A stretch of 64,000 bases of DNA from Sarcocystis neurona. Its lineage: Eukaryota; Apicomplexa; Conoidasida; Eucoccidiorida; Sarcocystidae. The stretch spans positions 1,698,843-1,762,842 of the forward strand of contig KL647295.1 in NCBI GenBank assembly GCA_000727475.1. Direction: 5' to 3'. The position numbers were made by a program, and so were the translations under genes. Below are positions 12,190 through 24,014 of this stretch, one piece after another (the stretch's first letter is position 1; the number at the start of each line of letters is the position of its first letter). The notes below the pieces were generated by a model. That model searched no databases. It was not told the origin of the DNA and was given only the letters and a program-made list of their open reading frames with translations.

Positions 12190-14074
12190 GGCGCGTCTTC
12201 AGATTCTCAGGCCAGACACGCAAGCAAAGAAAAGGAGTTCGTGAACGTCTTGATTTACGCACCTATAACGTGCGATGCAAATAGAGCTTCACAACGACTT
12301 GCTTTAAAAGCCGAAGCGCGTAAAAAGAAAGTGCGCCGTCAGCGACATCTGTGAGTATTCGTACATACGTCAGCTAACACCAAGAAAAATCCACATGGAG
12401 GCAGAGTCAACAAACATAAGAGTAAGGACGGGAGCCGAAAAAATGTGCGCTTGACTCTTGTTGTGGACACGGTTGACTCGCGGCTTGAAGAGAACGTGTA
12501 TGCGGAAGGGAAGGGAGAAAACGAGATACACGCTGATACGCAGTATTTCTTCTCCAGCTGGCCGCTGTGGTCACTGCGAAAGCTCCACAAGGAAAACCTG
12601 TGGAGAGCAAAGTAGGGAGAGTCATACGTTGGCGGACACACACAGGTCTCTACATCCACCGAAGTTAGCAGCAGTAGTGGTAGTCGTACTCACACGCGTG
12701 TAAGAGCCCGCGTTTGCTGCGCGTCTCTGAATCCGCGTTGACTCTACCTACAACTGCAGGATAAATGGACACCTCTGCACTCGTGTCTCTTTGAGGATGT
12801 CAGATGCTTTTCTCGTGCAGAGGTCTCCCTAGTACTCCATTGCACATTTTCAGGAGGAAAGTCTTTACAAAATGGAACATTTTCGCCAGGGTATGCCGGC
12901 GTGAACTTTTTCCCCTGGCTCCTCAGGTCCACCAGTCTGGCATCACTCCTCAGACTGCTTGTGTGTGTCGACGCATACGAAACGCGGCCGAAGATGCAGG
13001 ACCAGTGCGGAGATAATTACAGAAGCGACATACATACCTCGACAGATTGAAGGAGCAGGACACCGCATGTCTTTGTACATGCGCAAGTGTACTAAACGTA
13101 ACTTCAAGGCATCTAGACAGATATCTACGTCATGTTTACGTGTTCACATACTAAAAATGTATGTATGTATGTATGTATGTGTGTATGTATGTATGTATGC
13201 ATGTATGTATGTATGTATGTGTGTAATATGCATTCTGCACATAGGCAGAGAGGCAGAGAGATATATAAGCCTTTGTGCCGCACGGTAGTTGGTGAGTTCG
13301 GGGGGGCTTTTACTATTTCACACGCATCCACGGAAATTGCTGCAGACGTGTCCTCCACCCGACAATCCACAAATTGCGCCTACGGGGCGCGTGGATGTCT
13401 ACTGTTTCTTGATGTGCAGATGTATCCACAGCGGCCGTACGCTCCTGGATAGGCAGAGACACAGGTAGGTACACGAACAGACACAGGCACAGCACCCCCT
13501 TCATAAATGGACAGGTTCGTCGGTGAAGTGACTGGGGGGTCAACACAACGTGAGACACACCTAAATGGGGGAAGAAGTTAAAAAAAAATTCCGGTCAACA
13601 AATCCTTAAATGAGGGCGGGAAAACCGCTTCCCTCCGTAAATGCGTCGGTTTGTGGGCGGATGGGGCAGTCATGTTTCACGTGAATCAGCGCGCTGGCGT
13701 TTAGAATGAAATTTCGTGCGAATTCGTCCGTTTAACCGCGGACACCTGCATCTTCGACGTTCAGCTCCTCGCGTGTGAGTTTGAATGCAGAAACCCACGC
13801 AGAGAGACGGAGGCATAAAGCAACATTAATGACGCGTCACAAGATACTCGGCGACTCGACTCGTAGAGGAAGGCAGGTATCTAGGATGTCCATATACGTT
13901 TCAGCGTCAGGGTGGGGTTGTAAGTGAGCCCATGTTTTTCCTTTCAAGTACATACGACCGGAAGACGACGATCTTCGCCCATCTGCACGTATATATGCAT
14001 GGTGTCCACGGACGGACTGGCAACTTCGCGTGCGCAGGGATCGCGTGACCTTTGCCTCACGCCTGTGCTACTGA
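12190..14074 (+). CDS. Probable multi-exon gene of unknown function (3' part)
   Basis: Several + strand segments read like conserved protein and are flanked by splice signals. Segment 12190-12350 includes FVNVLIYAPITCDANRASQR and a basic helix, with donor CT|GTGAGT. Segment 12405-12611 includes LTLVVDTVDSRLEENVYAEG and YFFSSWPLWSLRKLH. Segment 12760 to about 12950 includes DKWTPLHSCLFEDVR and GYAGVNFFPWLLR. A segment near 13350-13427 includes PPPDNPQIAPTGRVDVYCF. The last, 13949-14074, follows TTTCCTTTCAAG, includes RIYAWCPRTDWQLRVRRD and ends in TGA. The junction 12350/12405 is phase-compatible (phase 2); the others are unresolved. I do not recognise the family. Possible earlier pieces lie at 9639-9740 and near 11152-11440. 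The chance of a wrong boundary is high; the chance that something here is coding is moderate. Confidence 0.4.
13158..13224. repeat. (GTAT)n microsatellite
   Basis: Sixteen or so TATG/GTAT units, with single GTGT and TGCA interruptions, lie between two possible exons of the unidentified gene. Confidence 0.9.
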
Positions 14075-15049
14075 TGAGTTTCCGGCTGAGGAGGGCGAAG
14101 GTTCTGTCGGTGGAAAAGGACGGACTGTCCTTTCTGCCCGTTGAAGAAGATCGGCCACTGGGGAAGCGACTGTGGGGTGACTGCTGCGCGACTCGCCACG
14201 CGCATGCGCGTCCGGGGACCCGGGGCAACGGGACTGCTGCTGGTGTATATCTGTTGCTGCTGGACCTGCGGTTGCTGATACACTGCGGCTGCAGACGCTA
14301 GTGGACCTTCTGTCGTCGCACCCAGTGAGCCAGAACTTCGCGCAAGTTTCTTACGGAGGCACCCCGGCGTCTGCTGGACGCGTGTACTTTTTCTGCGGAG
14401 CAGCCGGTTGCCGCTTTGTCCTCGTGAGAGAATTACCGCGAGCGCTGTGCAGGCGTGGCTCCTCCTCGTCGAGGCGGTGCGTTCGCTTTGTGTTGCTGCA
14501 GCAATCTACCGCGTACGTTTCCTGGCGGCCGCTGGTCAAAAATTTTCCCTCAGGACAACGGACTTACTGTTGCTGTTCGTGCTGCAAGGCGCTCTGCAGT
14601 TTCCCGTTTACCGCAGATGCTGCTGCTGCCGCGTATGCGGATCTCGTCGATGTTTTCCGCCGCTTCTGCTTCTGCGGTTGGTTTTATTGGGGTAGTTGCC
14701 GATTTTGTTGCAACAGAGCGCACGTAAAAAGTCGCCGCTACTTTGTCGCCTCGGTTCGTTCAGCTGCGTCCTCTTTTCTCATCCTTGCTGCGCAACGTTC
14801 TTCTGCGTTTTCTGCTTCTCCTGCGGCATCTGTTGCTTCTTCGGCAGCAACTCTGTGCCCCGTAGCGCATGCACTACGGCAGCAGCAGAGGGTGCTGGTG
14901 CTCTACCTTGTCTTGTGCTGCTGTCTGTGTCGCCTCCTCATCCGGTCCGTCTGCTGCTCCGACTGTTGCTGCTGGAGCAACGTCCATAGGTCCACGGGGA
15001 CGCCGGCTGCTGCGGCCTCAGTCTGCGGTGCTTCTGTGCGGTTGCTGCA
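14075..15049. other. Intergenic and 5' flank of LSG1, CTG-rich
   Basis: This interval separates the stop at 14074 from the LSG1 start. The + strand has many CTG/TGC runs, so it is CAG-rich on the - strand and yields long shadow ORFs there. The LSG1 promoter and 5' UTR should lie here, but no motif could be singled out. Confidence 0.5.
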
Positions 15050-17040
15050 ATGCCGAAGAAGAAAGCGCAGCAGCGCCAGCAGCAGCGGCGGGCGGCGCAG
15101 GGCGCCTTTGGACGTGCGCTGCTGCACCGGCGTCTGTACGAACACCAACAGCAGCAACAGCTGCAGCAGCTACATTACCGGCAGGGAGAAGAGGTGGAAG
15201 ACCAGCGGCAGCAGCAGGTCGCTGCCGCGTTTCCCGTGGAAACCAGGCACAACGACAGCAGCAGCGACACCTCCGTCTGCGTGCCGGCACGAGAGCCCAT
15301 CTCGACGTCCTCCTCGTCAACTGCTGCAGCACCGCCTTGTAGTTTCTCTGTCCCGTCCGCGCAGCAACAGCAGCAACATGCCTATGAAGAAGTGCCGCAC
15401 CGGGCAGAAGGTGGCCTGCTGTTTGCCCGGCAACACCGATTAGTAGAGTACTTCAGGGGAAAGACTGCAGCGCAGCAGCGCCGTGGTGGCGGGGGAGCAG
15501 CAGGGCAGCTGCAGTCTGTCACAGCACAGAGTCATTTAGAAGAATTTATATCGACTGTGTTGCCGCTGCAACAGAGCTGCTGCCTGCTCGCAACTGCAAA
15601 TAAAAAAGGGGACTTCAACAACAGCAGTGGCCGTCCTCTCATCTGCCGCAGCAGCGCTGCATCAGCCTCTCATTTGTCCCTTGCTACACTTTTAGCATCC
15701 CCTTGCGCTCCTCCGGCTGTCGGTGCCTCGGCTGCTGCTGTTACTGCAACACTGGGGGCGTCGGTTTATGACCGCTCCACCTCGTCCGCGGCGGCGGCGT
15801 CTCCATTCTCCACGTCGTCTTCCTGCGATTCGGCAGGAACAGCAGCAGCAGCGGCAGAAGTAGTGGAAGCGTCGAGAACAGCAGCAGAACCAGCCGCAGC
15901 GTCAAGTGCCGCAGGAGAGGAACCACCGGGGCGGGCAGGAAAGGAGACAGCTGCGTCCACAGGAGTCGCTGTAACTACGAGTTTTTTAGCAACAGCAACA
16001 ATGCGTGGAGAATGTGAAGCCCCAGGAGCAGCACAGAGGACAGCAGGAGGAGGAGAATTCGGAATGTCAGAACTTGAGAACTGCGGGGTGGAAGTTCGAC
16101 TGCCGCGGCGTCCGGTCGCTATCCGTTTGGCATGGTTCCCAGGCATAGCTGCTACGGAGAGAGGCGGCGCGGGAGTCTCAGGCAGCAGCAGCAGCAGGAC
16201 GAGGAGCGCGCGGCAGGATGAGGCTGAGGGCGAGACGAACGTGGCAGAAGACGGCGGTGCCGCAACAGCAGCAGGAAAAGAGACAGCTGCAGACACAGGA
16301 GCAGCAGCAGCGAGAAGAGAGCGACTGAGGGCGCGAAGGCGTAATCGTGGATGTGTGCGACTGCTGTTGAGCGGGAACTTGGCAGAAGCAGCAACGCTGC
16401 AGAATGTGGGGTTTATACGGGAGCAGCAGCAGCGGCAGCGCATCAAGTGGGGAAAGCAGCAGAAGAAAGCTAACGAGGAACGCAGGCGCCGGAAGGCGGC
16501 TGCAGTTCGCTGGAAAGGCGTCGACAGTGCTGCAGCCGCAGCAGCAGGGAAGAGAAGACCGGAAGCGGGCGTCGGCAGCAGCAGCAGCCGCAGCAACCCG
16601 AACAACGACCGCAGCAGCAGCAACAGCAGTAGCAGCGACAGTTTTGGAGCGACGGCCCTGAAGCAGTCGGGAGCACGAGCGGGAGACGACTCAGCTTGTG
16701 GTGAGGTCGGCGGAAGGGCGAGCGGGAGCCGACGCACAAGCTGCAAAAGAAGAAGCAGCGGCAGCAGCTTGCACAGCAGGAGGCCGAGTAACAGCAGCCT
16801 TGGGAGCAACAGCAGCAGCACCAGCAGTGGGAGGTGGCGCAGCTCGAGCGCCCGCAGCAGCACGAGCGAAGAGAGCGCCAGCAGCAGAGAAAGCAGTCAG
16901 ACAGGCAGCAGAAACAGCAGCCAGTGCAGCAGTCCACGCAGCAGCAGCAGAACCAGCAGCAAGGGAAGTAGCAGCAGAAGCAGCAGGAGCAGCAGCAGAA
17001 GCAGCAGGAGCAGCAGCAGAAGCAGCAGGAGCAGCAGCGG
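15050..17040 (+). repeat. CAG-type trinucleotide tracts inside LSG1 exon 1
   Basis: The same CAG repeat is read in three frames within one exon. It gives Gln runs near 15061-15180 and 15361-15375, Ala runs near 15790-15900, and Ser or Ser/Arg runs near 16576-17040 (SSRSS units). Frame changes between tracts imply indels that were compensated within the exon. The tracts separate conserved LSG1 blocks and are probably unstructured linkers. Confidence 0.85.
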
Positions 17041-20000
17041 CAGGAGTGATGACGCAAGTCCGAGTGTGACGGGGGAACGGGGAAGGGAAAGCGTCTCCGG
17101 AGGAGGCGAGGAGGCACCCTGCGGTATTCCACAGCGCAGCGGCAGCAGCGCAGAGGCACATGCGCGATTGCTTCGAGAAGCAACAGCACCGCAGGAGCAG
17201 CAGCCGCGGCGGGGGCAGCGCTGGGGAGGCGCAGCAGCGGCGCAGACGGACGGAGGGGCGGCAGCAGCATGGGATGCGAGAGAAGAGGAAGCGTTTCTGC
17301 AGTGGAGAAGAGAACTGGCAGAAATTGAAGAACTCAGCGGAGGCAGCTTCACGCTCACCCCGTATGAAAGAAACTTCGAAGTGTGGAAGCAGCTCTGGCG
17401 TGTCGCCGAAAAAAGTCACTTGCTGCTGCAGGTCGTCGACGGAAGAGATCCCGCTTTCTACAGAAGCAGAGATTTTGAGCGGCTCACCAAAGAGCTTGAC
17501 TTGCGCAAGCAGGTAAGAATCACATATATATATATATAGGGGGTACGTGGTACATCCCTGTCGAGCCAAGGGCCACACACACGTGTACAAACACTTGCGT
17601 CACGCATGTACGCTGGGAAATACATACATATACATATAGATGTATACGTAGACGGACAGAATGGCCACAAGTAAGTCCTTCTTATTTAGTGAAGTATACT
17701 TGTGTCTGTGCGCCTGTGCGCGTGTACTCCGTGTGTTTGTATATATATATATGTATATATATGTATATATACCTTTGCGCGGCCCACTGAGGCTCCTCGC
17801 CGTATGGGAACGTATGCACGTACGTGTATTTATATATACGGGTGTCATGCGTCGTGTGTAGTTGTGTGTGTATGTATATGTGCGTATCGCCCCTGTTTGA
17901 CTGCACGTCAGCAGCAGAGTGTGAAGGCGCATGCGCATGCGTACAGGTACTTGCAGCCTTGCGCTGCGGCGCGTCTTCGTTGGTGGCGCTGTCGACGCCC
18001 GTATAGACGCACGTCTACGTAGGCCCGTCCAGGCGCGCGTGATGCCGTCATGCGTCGAAGTGCCATCCGTAGATGAAACGAGAGAACGCCTGTGCCGTGT
18101 TTGTCCCACGTTACGGCTTCGGCGAGTAGTATTTTTGTGGACACGCGCGTGTGTGCATGTATGTGAAGGCGGGTGGGTAGCGGTGGGCACACGCCATTGG
18201 GTGGCTAGAGAGGTATATAGGTGGGTAGGTGAAAGAGAAGGTCGTGGAGGACGACGCGGGACAGGGACGCCACCGTTTCGTGCAGACACTTGCGGGGCGG
18301 AAGAGTCTGTTTGTTTGTACGACCCAGGCGATTTGGCGGCGCGGCAATCACCAACTTCTGCTCATACGCGCCTGCTCACGAAGAGCACGCTCGAGGGGGG
18401 TGTGCACGTATGTGGCGGAGAGAGGGCGCATGCAGCGACGTGGGTCGAGACGCAGTTGCTGGTCGCAGTGCTATTAGCGAGACAGGTGCTGCTTGTGGGG
18501 TTGCTTGTGTGTCTCTTTGCAGGTGGTGCTGGTGATCAACAAAGCCGACTTCATGCCTGCTGCGGTTCGAGCTGCCTGGTCCAAGACTCTGAACGAAGAA
18601 GGAACGCCGCACATTTTTTTCTCTGCGCTTAACGAACTTTGTGCCCAAAAGCAGCGGCAACAGCTCTACGGCGCCCCCCAGGCGCAACAACGTGCGGAAG
18701 GAAACGAACAGCAGCAGCCCGCACCGGCGCCGGAGCAGCACAAGTTGCTGCAGTTGGCGCACGAGACGAACCACAGCAGCACGACCTCAGCGACTGGAGA
18801 AGCGAGCGAGAGGAGGAGCCGCAGCCGCAGCGCCTCCGGCAGGGCGAGTGGAGGCGCCAGCAGCGAAGGTGCCGAAGACGAGAAGAGGTGCAGCAGGAGC
18901 AGCAACAGCGTTCTGGCCAGTCTCAGCAGTGGGCCGGCCACCCACCCGTCGAGCAGCAGCAGCAGAGTGACCCTTGGTGGTGATATGAGTGACACAACGA
19001 GCAGCTGCGGCAGCAGCAGTAGAAGCGACAACAGCCGCAGCAGGAGAACCAGCGGCAGTAGCGTGTGTGTGGTGGACTACAGCAACAGCAGGTGTGTATC
19101 GCCTGGAGAGCCCGGGATATGGGGAAGCGACGACTTGCTGTCCTTTCTTGTGTCTCGACGTCGTGCGTACGTGGAGAACTTCTACGACGCGCTGGAGCGA
19201 CAGCACCAGCAGCAGCAGGACAGATGGCGTCCATCCGCGTTGCAGCAGGTGAAGGAGACGAAGGGACATTGCGACTGGGGAATCTCGGGAGAACCGACAG
19301 ATGCGGCCTGTGCTGCTGCTGCTGCGTGTACGCAAGCCACTGTGAGTGCTACAGAGACTTCAAATAGCACTACTTCTCCTCTCAACGGTGTCCCGCCTGC
19401 CGTGGCTGCTGCCGACCCTGCGACTGCGAAGCCGGGGACCGCGGCTGCCGCTGCGCCTCTTCCTTCAGCTGCGGCTCCCGCGCGGTCTCCTCCCGCTCCT
19501 CGTCCTCCGCCAAGTGGGCCTCTTCCTCCTGCTTTCGCGGGTGCTGCAGGAAGTGCTGTTGCGACGACCGCCGCGGCTGCTGGGAATTCTGCTGAGAACA
19601 CTGCTTTCTCAGCTGCTGCACCACTGTTGTCGACAAGGCGTGAGGCACTGAGACAAAGCGCTCCCGCTCCTGCCTTTGTAGTGGGGCTGATCGGGTTTCC
19701 CAACGTAGGCAAGAGCTCACTAATCAACGCGCTCTTTGGCTGCAAGAGAGTTTCGGTGTCTAAACAACCAGGAAAGACGAAGCATCTGCAGACTTTGCCG
19801 GTCGGAGATACAGGCGTTGTTCTCTGCGACTGCCCAGGTATATCTATTAATATATATATATGTGTGTATTATTCGTTCCACTTCGAAACACACAGGGCAT
19901 TTCATCATAGAGAAATGGGTACGCTTAATCTTGTCGACGCAGTGCTTACGGCAGACATATGTATATGGATATATATGCATGCGTATATAGGGTTTTTGCG

Positions 20001-23000
20001 TTGAGACTACGCTATGCTGTATGGGACACCTACAGGAAAAAGACACTTGAGAGATTGTAGACCAGGCAACGCTAAACACGCACCGGCGGAATTAAGGACC
20101 ACTGGCGCTCACTACAGGGACTCCGCTGTGCGGTCCGCGGTGTATGTACATGGAAACATACACGTGCTTGGCGGACTTCTGGTAGCGCGGGCGCACCCGT
20201 GTATATAATACACACATATATATATTAATAGATATACCGCGTGTGTGCACACACACGCGAGCCGTCCTGCGGGCGTTTGTCTACCTGACGCAGGCCGGCC
20301 GCTGGTGACACCAGGAACAGGCCTCAGCCGCCGTCCTTTTCTAAAAAGAGCCAGAAGCGGATAAAGCGCGCGAAAATTGCATGCCGTTTGCCTTGCCAGG
20401 TGTACGCGAGGTGTGACGTCTCGAGACTTCACACTTAAACACACATTACACTTGTACATCATGAGCACGTTCCCGGACATCGTCTAAATATGTAGTTATT
20501 AATTTGGAGACCAAGCAGTGACGCACTTTCTGTACGTGGGTCTCTCTGGTCATCAGGGAATGCGTGTGCTTTCACGCATGCATCTGTTGTGTAAAGAAAC
20601 GCACGTCTGCGCGAGTGTCGCGTGTCTGTTGATGTTACGCCGTGGGATTGAACGCACACATCTCTTCGGTCCTCTTCGTCTGCGCGTCATTTGTCAGGGC
20701 TGGTATTTCCTCGCTGTGTGACCTCGAAGCACCACCTCGTCGCTAATGGAGTCCTGCCGCTGGATACCATGGGGTACGCGGACATTTATACACACATACA
20801 CACACGCACACATAGACGCTGGGTCCGTTGAGCGCGTCTGCGCAGGTGGGGGCATTGTCTGGTCAATCCCCTTTTGCCACTTCTCATGCCGTCGCAGCTG
20901 TTTGCTTGTTTCTTCATCCTTTGCGCGGTGTTTCTTTCGTTCGACGCAGCGTGCGCCTGCCAGAGTCATCCACACACACACACACACAGAGAAGTACACG
21001 CAGACGGCGGATCTTTATGGTGCGTGTGTGTACACACACGTACGAGGAACACAGCAGCAGCGTCGCCAGCAGCACGGCATGCAGCGGGGGCTGTACACGG
21101 TGAAATATGTCTTCTGTTTGTGTACTTTGGCGGTGGTCCTATGTCGGGACGCCCCGCAGCGGCAGAGATCAGCGGAGGGGGGAGCGATTTGTACACCTGG
21201 TTGTGGAGGAGGGAACACGCCACTGCTTTTTTCTCATGGGTACGAACGTGTGTCTCGTCGCATGGTTGCCTGCTGTAAGCCGCGTCGTCACGGCGTAGCA
21301 CTGCAGCGGCTGACGTGCCCTTCGTGCGCGCGTAAAAAACGCTTTTCTCTTTTTTGCGGTCCCCGCTACACCGGTACGTCACCGCGCTTTCACTAGCACA
21401 CATTGCATGATGAGGTTCCGTTCTATGCCTGCTTGTGGATTGTCGCCATTTCAACCCTTCCACAAGTGTACGTAATAGGACACGCACATGCGTATATGTG
21501 TGTACACATATATGTATATATATGTATGTCTGTGTTCTTGTGTAGACGCTTAGGTAAATGCGAAGCACTTTGTCAGCGGCAGCATGTTCGTAAAACTAAG
21601 CTTCTGGTATTCCTTGACGTGAATAAGGGACACATATCTGGATGTTTGTAGCAGCCCTGATAGTAACGCAGTAGCATTCTTATGCCTTTCGTTGCTTCTT
21701 TGTGTCAGGTCGAACTACCTGGCATCCGTGCAAGTGGTGTGCGATCGCGTTCCTCCGCTCGAGCTGCTGTCCCGATATGGCCTTGTCCCGCACGCTGACG
21801 CGACTGCGGGCGAGCTGCAGCGTCTACAACAGCATGCTGTGCCACACAGCAGTCAACAGCAGAGAGCACTGCTTGCGAGTCCTGCTGCTGCCTCTGGTTC
21901 CGATCCGGGTGCGGCTCCTGCTGCTGCGTTTTTAGCAGAGCAACCGGGAAGAGTCGTTGTCGCATCCGTGGCATCGCTTGTTGACCCTCAGGGAAATTTG
22001 CGTGTTTCAGCAGCAGGAGCGCGACCGAGCGTCGAATCAGCGGGCCTGCGTACAGCAGTGACAGCAGCAGATGCCCGATGCATGCAGAGCAGGCAGCAGC
22101 AGGATCTTCTGTGGACGGGTGAGCGAAGAGGCGTGCAGCAGGGCCTGCAGGCAGCGACATTTCTAGAGGCTGTGGCGACGCAGAGGAAATTTAGAGCAGG
22201 CGGCAGGGGCGGTCAGCTTGATTTGTATCGTGCCGCTGCGCTGGTGCTGGCCGATTATAGAGTGGGACGTCTCGTTGCATGCAGAGGTCCGGACGGACGC
22301 GTCTACGCTGGCCGAGCAAGCGGCACCGTTCTTGAAGCAGAAGACGCAGAGCAACAGCAAGTGCGGACCGCACACGCACTCCAGCAGCATCGGCACCAGC
22401 AAGGACGTGCAGGAGAGACAGAGCCGCAGCAGCAACACGGGCCGAGTGCGGAAACGCCACTGGAGAGAGCGCAGCAGCAGAAGCAGCAGCTACAGAACAT
22501 TCTTGCAAGTGCGTCGTGCAGCATAATCTTCAAGCAGAACCAAGGTCGCCGTGGAGACGCTGGCGGTGTCGAGAAATGCGCCGGATTCGAAAACGAACAG
22601 ATAGAAGGAGAGAAAAGGGGAAAGAACGAAGCCTTGGGCAGTGCTTTAGTACCCCAGAGGGCAGCAGACTCATCTGAAGAGGAAATGCCGAAACGACAAG
22701 AAGAAACAGCAGCCAAAGCGGAGTGCGCAGCAGGAGGATGGCAGCACGGAGCAGCCGCGACAGGAGGAACAGCAGTGTGGCCGAAAGGGGCGACGAGACA
22801 CAGACGAGAAGATGCTCCTCCGGAAGTAGGCGCAGCAGCGACGGACAGTGGAACAGATGGTATTTCGCGAAAAGGAGAGGCAGGAGAAGAAGAAGAAGGC
22901 GTGAGAGGTGTGGACGGTGAACGAACTCGCAGAAAGGAGTTTCACTGTGTGCAGCGGAACGAGGGGAGAAGTAGTGCATGCGGTCCAGGTGACTACGTGA

Positions 23001-24014
23001 GGAGCGAAATAGCCGATGACAGTGGTGCTGTTTCTCTCTCTGTAGTAGCGCCAGTATCAACGCATGGAGAGACGGTGTGCAGCGCAGTCTGTGGGGCGAC
23101 GGAGGAGACGACGCCGTCGCCTGGAGAGCAAACCGATGAAGCCTTTCTCCGAGAAATCTTCGCCAGCACGCAGGACGACGCGTTGCTTCAGTTGCTGAAG
23201 GACGGAGGAAGCGACTTCGGGCTGAATCGAAAGCAGCAGGGGCAACACCAAATGACGTTGCAGCAGGTCAGTATCATGAAAATATTGCTTTTTGTGAGTA
23301 ATAATGGATGTGGCAGGCGTCGGAGAGAGCATATAATACGTATGTTTTTAAATACGCCACGTACGTCCGCGCACCTGCGTGTACCTAGATCCGCTGGTGT
23401 ATATATGCACATACACGATTTTAAGGAAACCAGCAATTACCGCGGCACTCAAAAGAAGTGATGTTCTCCGGCGACTGAAGGGGTCAACATAGCAGAGTCA
23501 TCCGTGCGTTCTGTGTCGGGGCTGTTCCGTTTGTACATACGGAGGTCTACATAAAGGTGTATGCGAATATATAATCGTGTGCAGAAGCATGCGTGGGCAC
23601 GTGTCTGTGTCTTTGTCGAGGTGCTCCTTTGTTGATACGGGTGCACCTGCGGGGTGGAGGATACCGCCGTTCTGCAGGGAGCTTCGCTTTACGGGGTGAT
23701 AGCTGGGTGACTTGCAGACGGTGGAGGCCCGTCCTCCGTTCTCTGCGTCGTGGGCATATCCATTCCATACGGCTAAGCAACCGCAGTCGAACAACAAGAG
23801 TCGTCTTAACGACTGCGCTGACGTAGACGCTGGGGAGTGCAGTTGCCGTGGAGTAGTTTTCCGGCATTCATTGGAAAAGGCACATTTTCTGGCGTTTTTC
23901 TTACACCTGCAGGAGAAAGGCTTTACCAATCGAAAACGTCGATATATGCAGAAGCAGGCGCTCAAAGGCAAGATAACGCCAGCAGGCCAAAGCACTACAA
24001 GGAGGTGGCTGTAG
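15050..24014 (+). CDS. LSG1: Large-subunit GTPase 1 (LSG1), circularly permuted GTPase, five exons
   Basis: LSG1 is a cytoplasmic GTPase that releases the export adaptor NMD3 from late pre-60S ribosomal subunits. Exons: 15050-17512, 18523-19837, 20698-20773, 21709-23266 and 23913-24014; phases 0, 1, 2 and 0 all fit, giving about 1837 aa. The start MPKKK with GAFGRALLHRR matches the family N-terminus (basic, then LGRAL). LQSVTAQSHLEEF and LTPYERNFEVWKQLWRVAEK follow. G motifs are permuted: G4 NKAD (18538-18549), G1 GFPNVGKSS (19693-19719), G3 DCPG split by intron 2. The tiny exon 3 encodes GLVFPRCVTSKHHL, the conserved stretch after G3. Exon 4 has VPPLELLSRYGL and VLADYRVGRLV, and exon 5 is a basic tail. 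Extra length comes from Gln, Ala and Ser runs in exon 1, between G4 and G1, and in exon 4. Confidence 0.95.

Noticed and set aside
11561..12262. - strand ORF of 233 codons
   Set aside because: It runs through the TA inverted repeat, and the opposite strand offers better protein-like segments with splice signals; composition looks random.
15766..17270. Several - strand ORFs of 260-365 codons, Leu/Ala/Cys-rich
   Set aside because: They are shadows of CAG tracts in LSG1 exon 1, whose + frame contains conserved LSG1 blocks.
22163..23060. - strand Leu-rich ORFs opposite LSG1 exon 4
   Set aside because: They are antisense to the conserved LSG1 C-terminal block (VLADYRVGRLV) and its Gln/Glu-rich linker.
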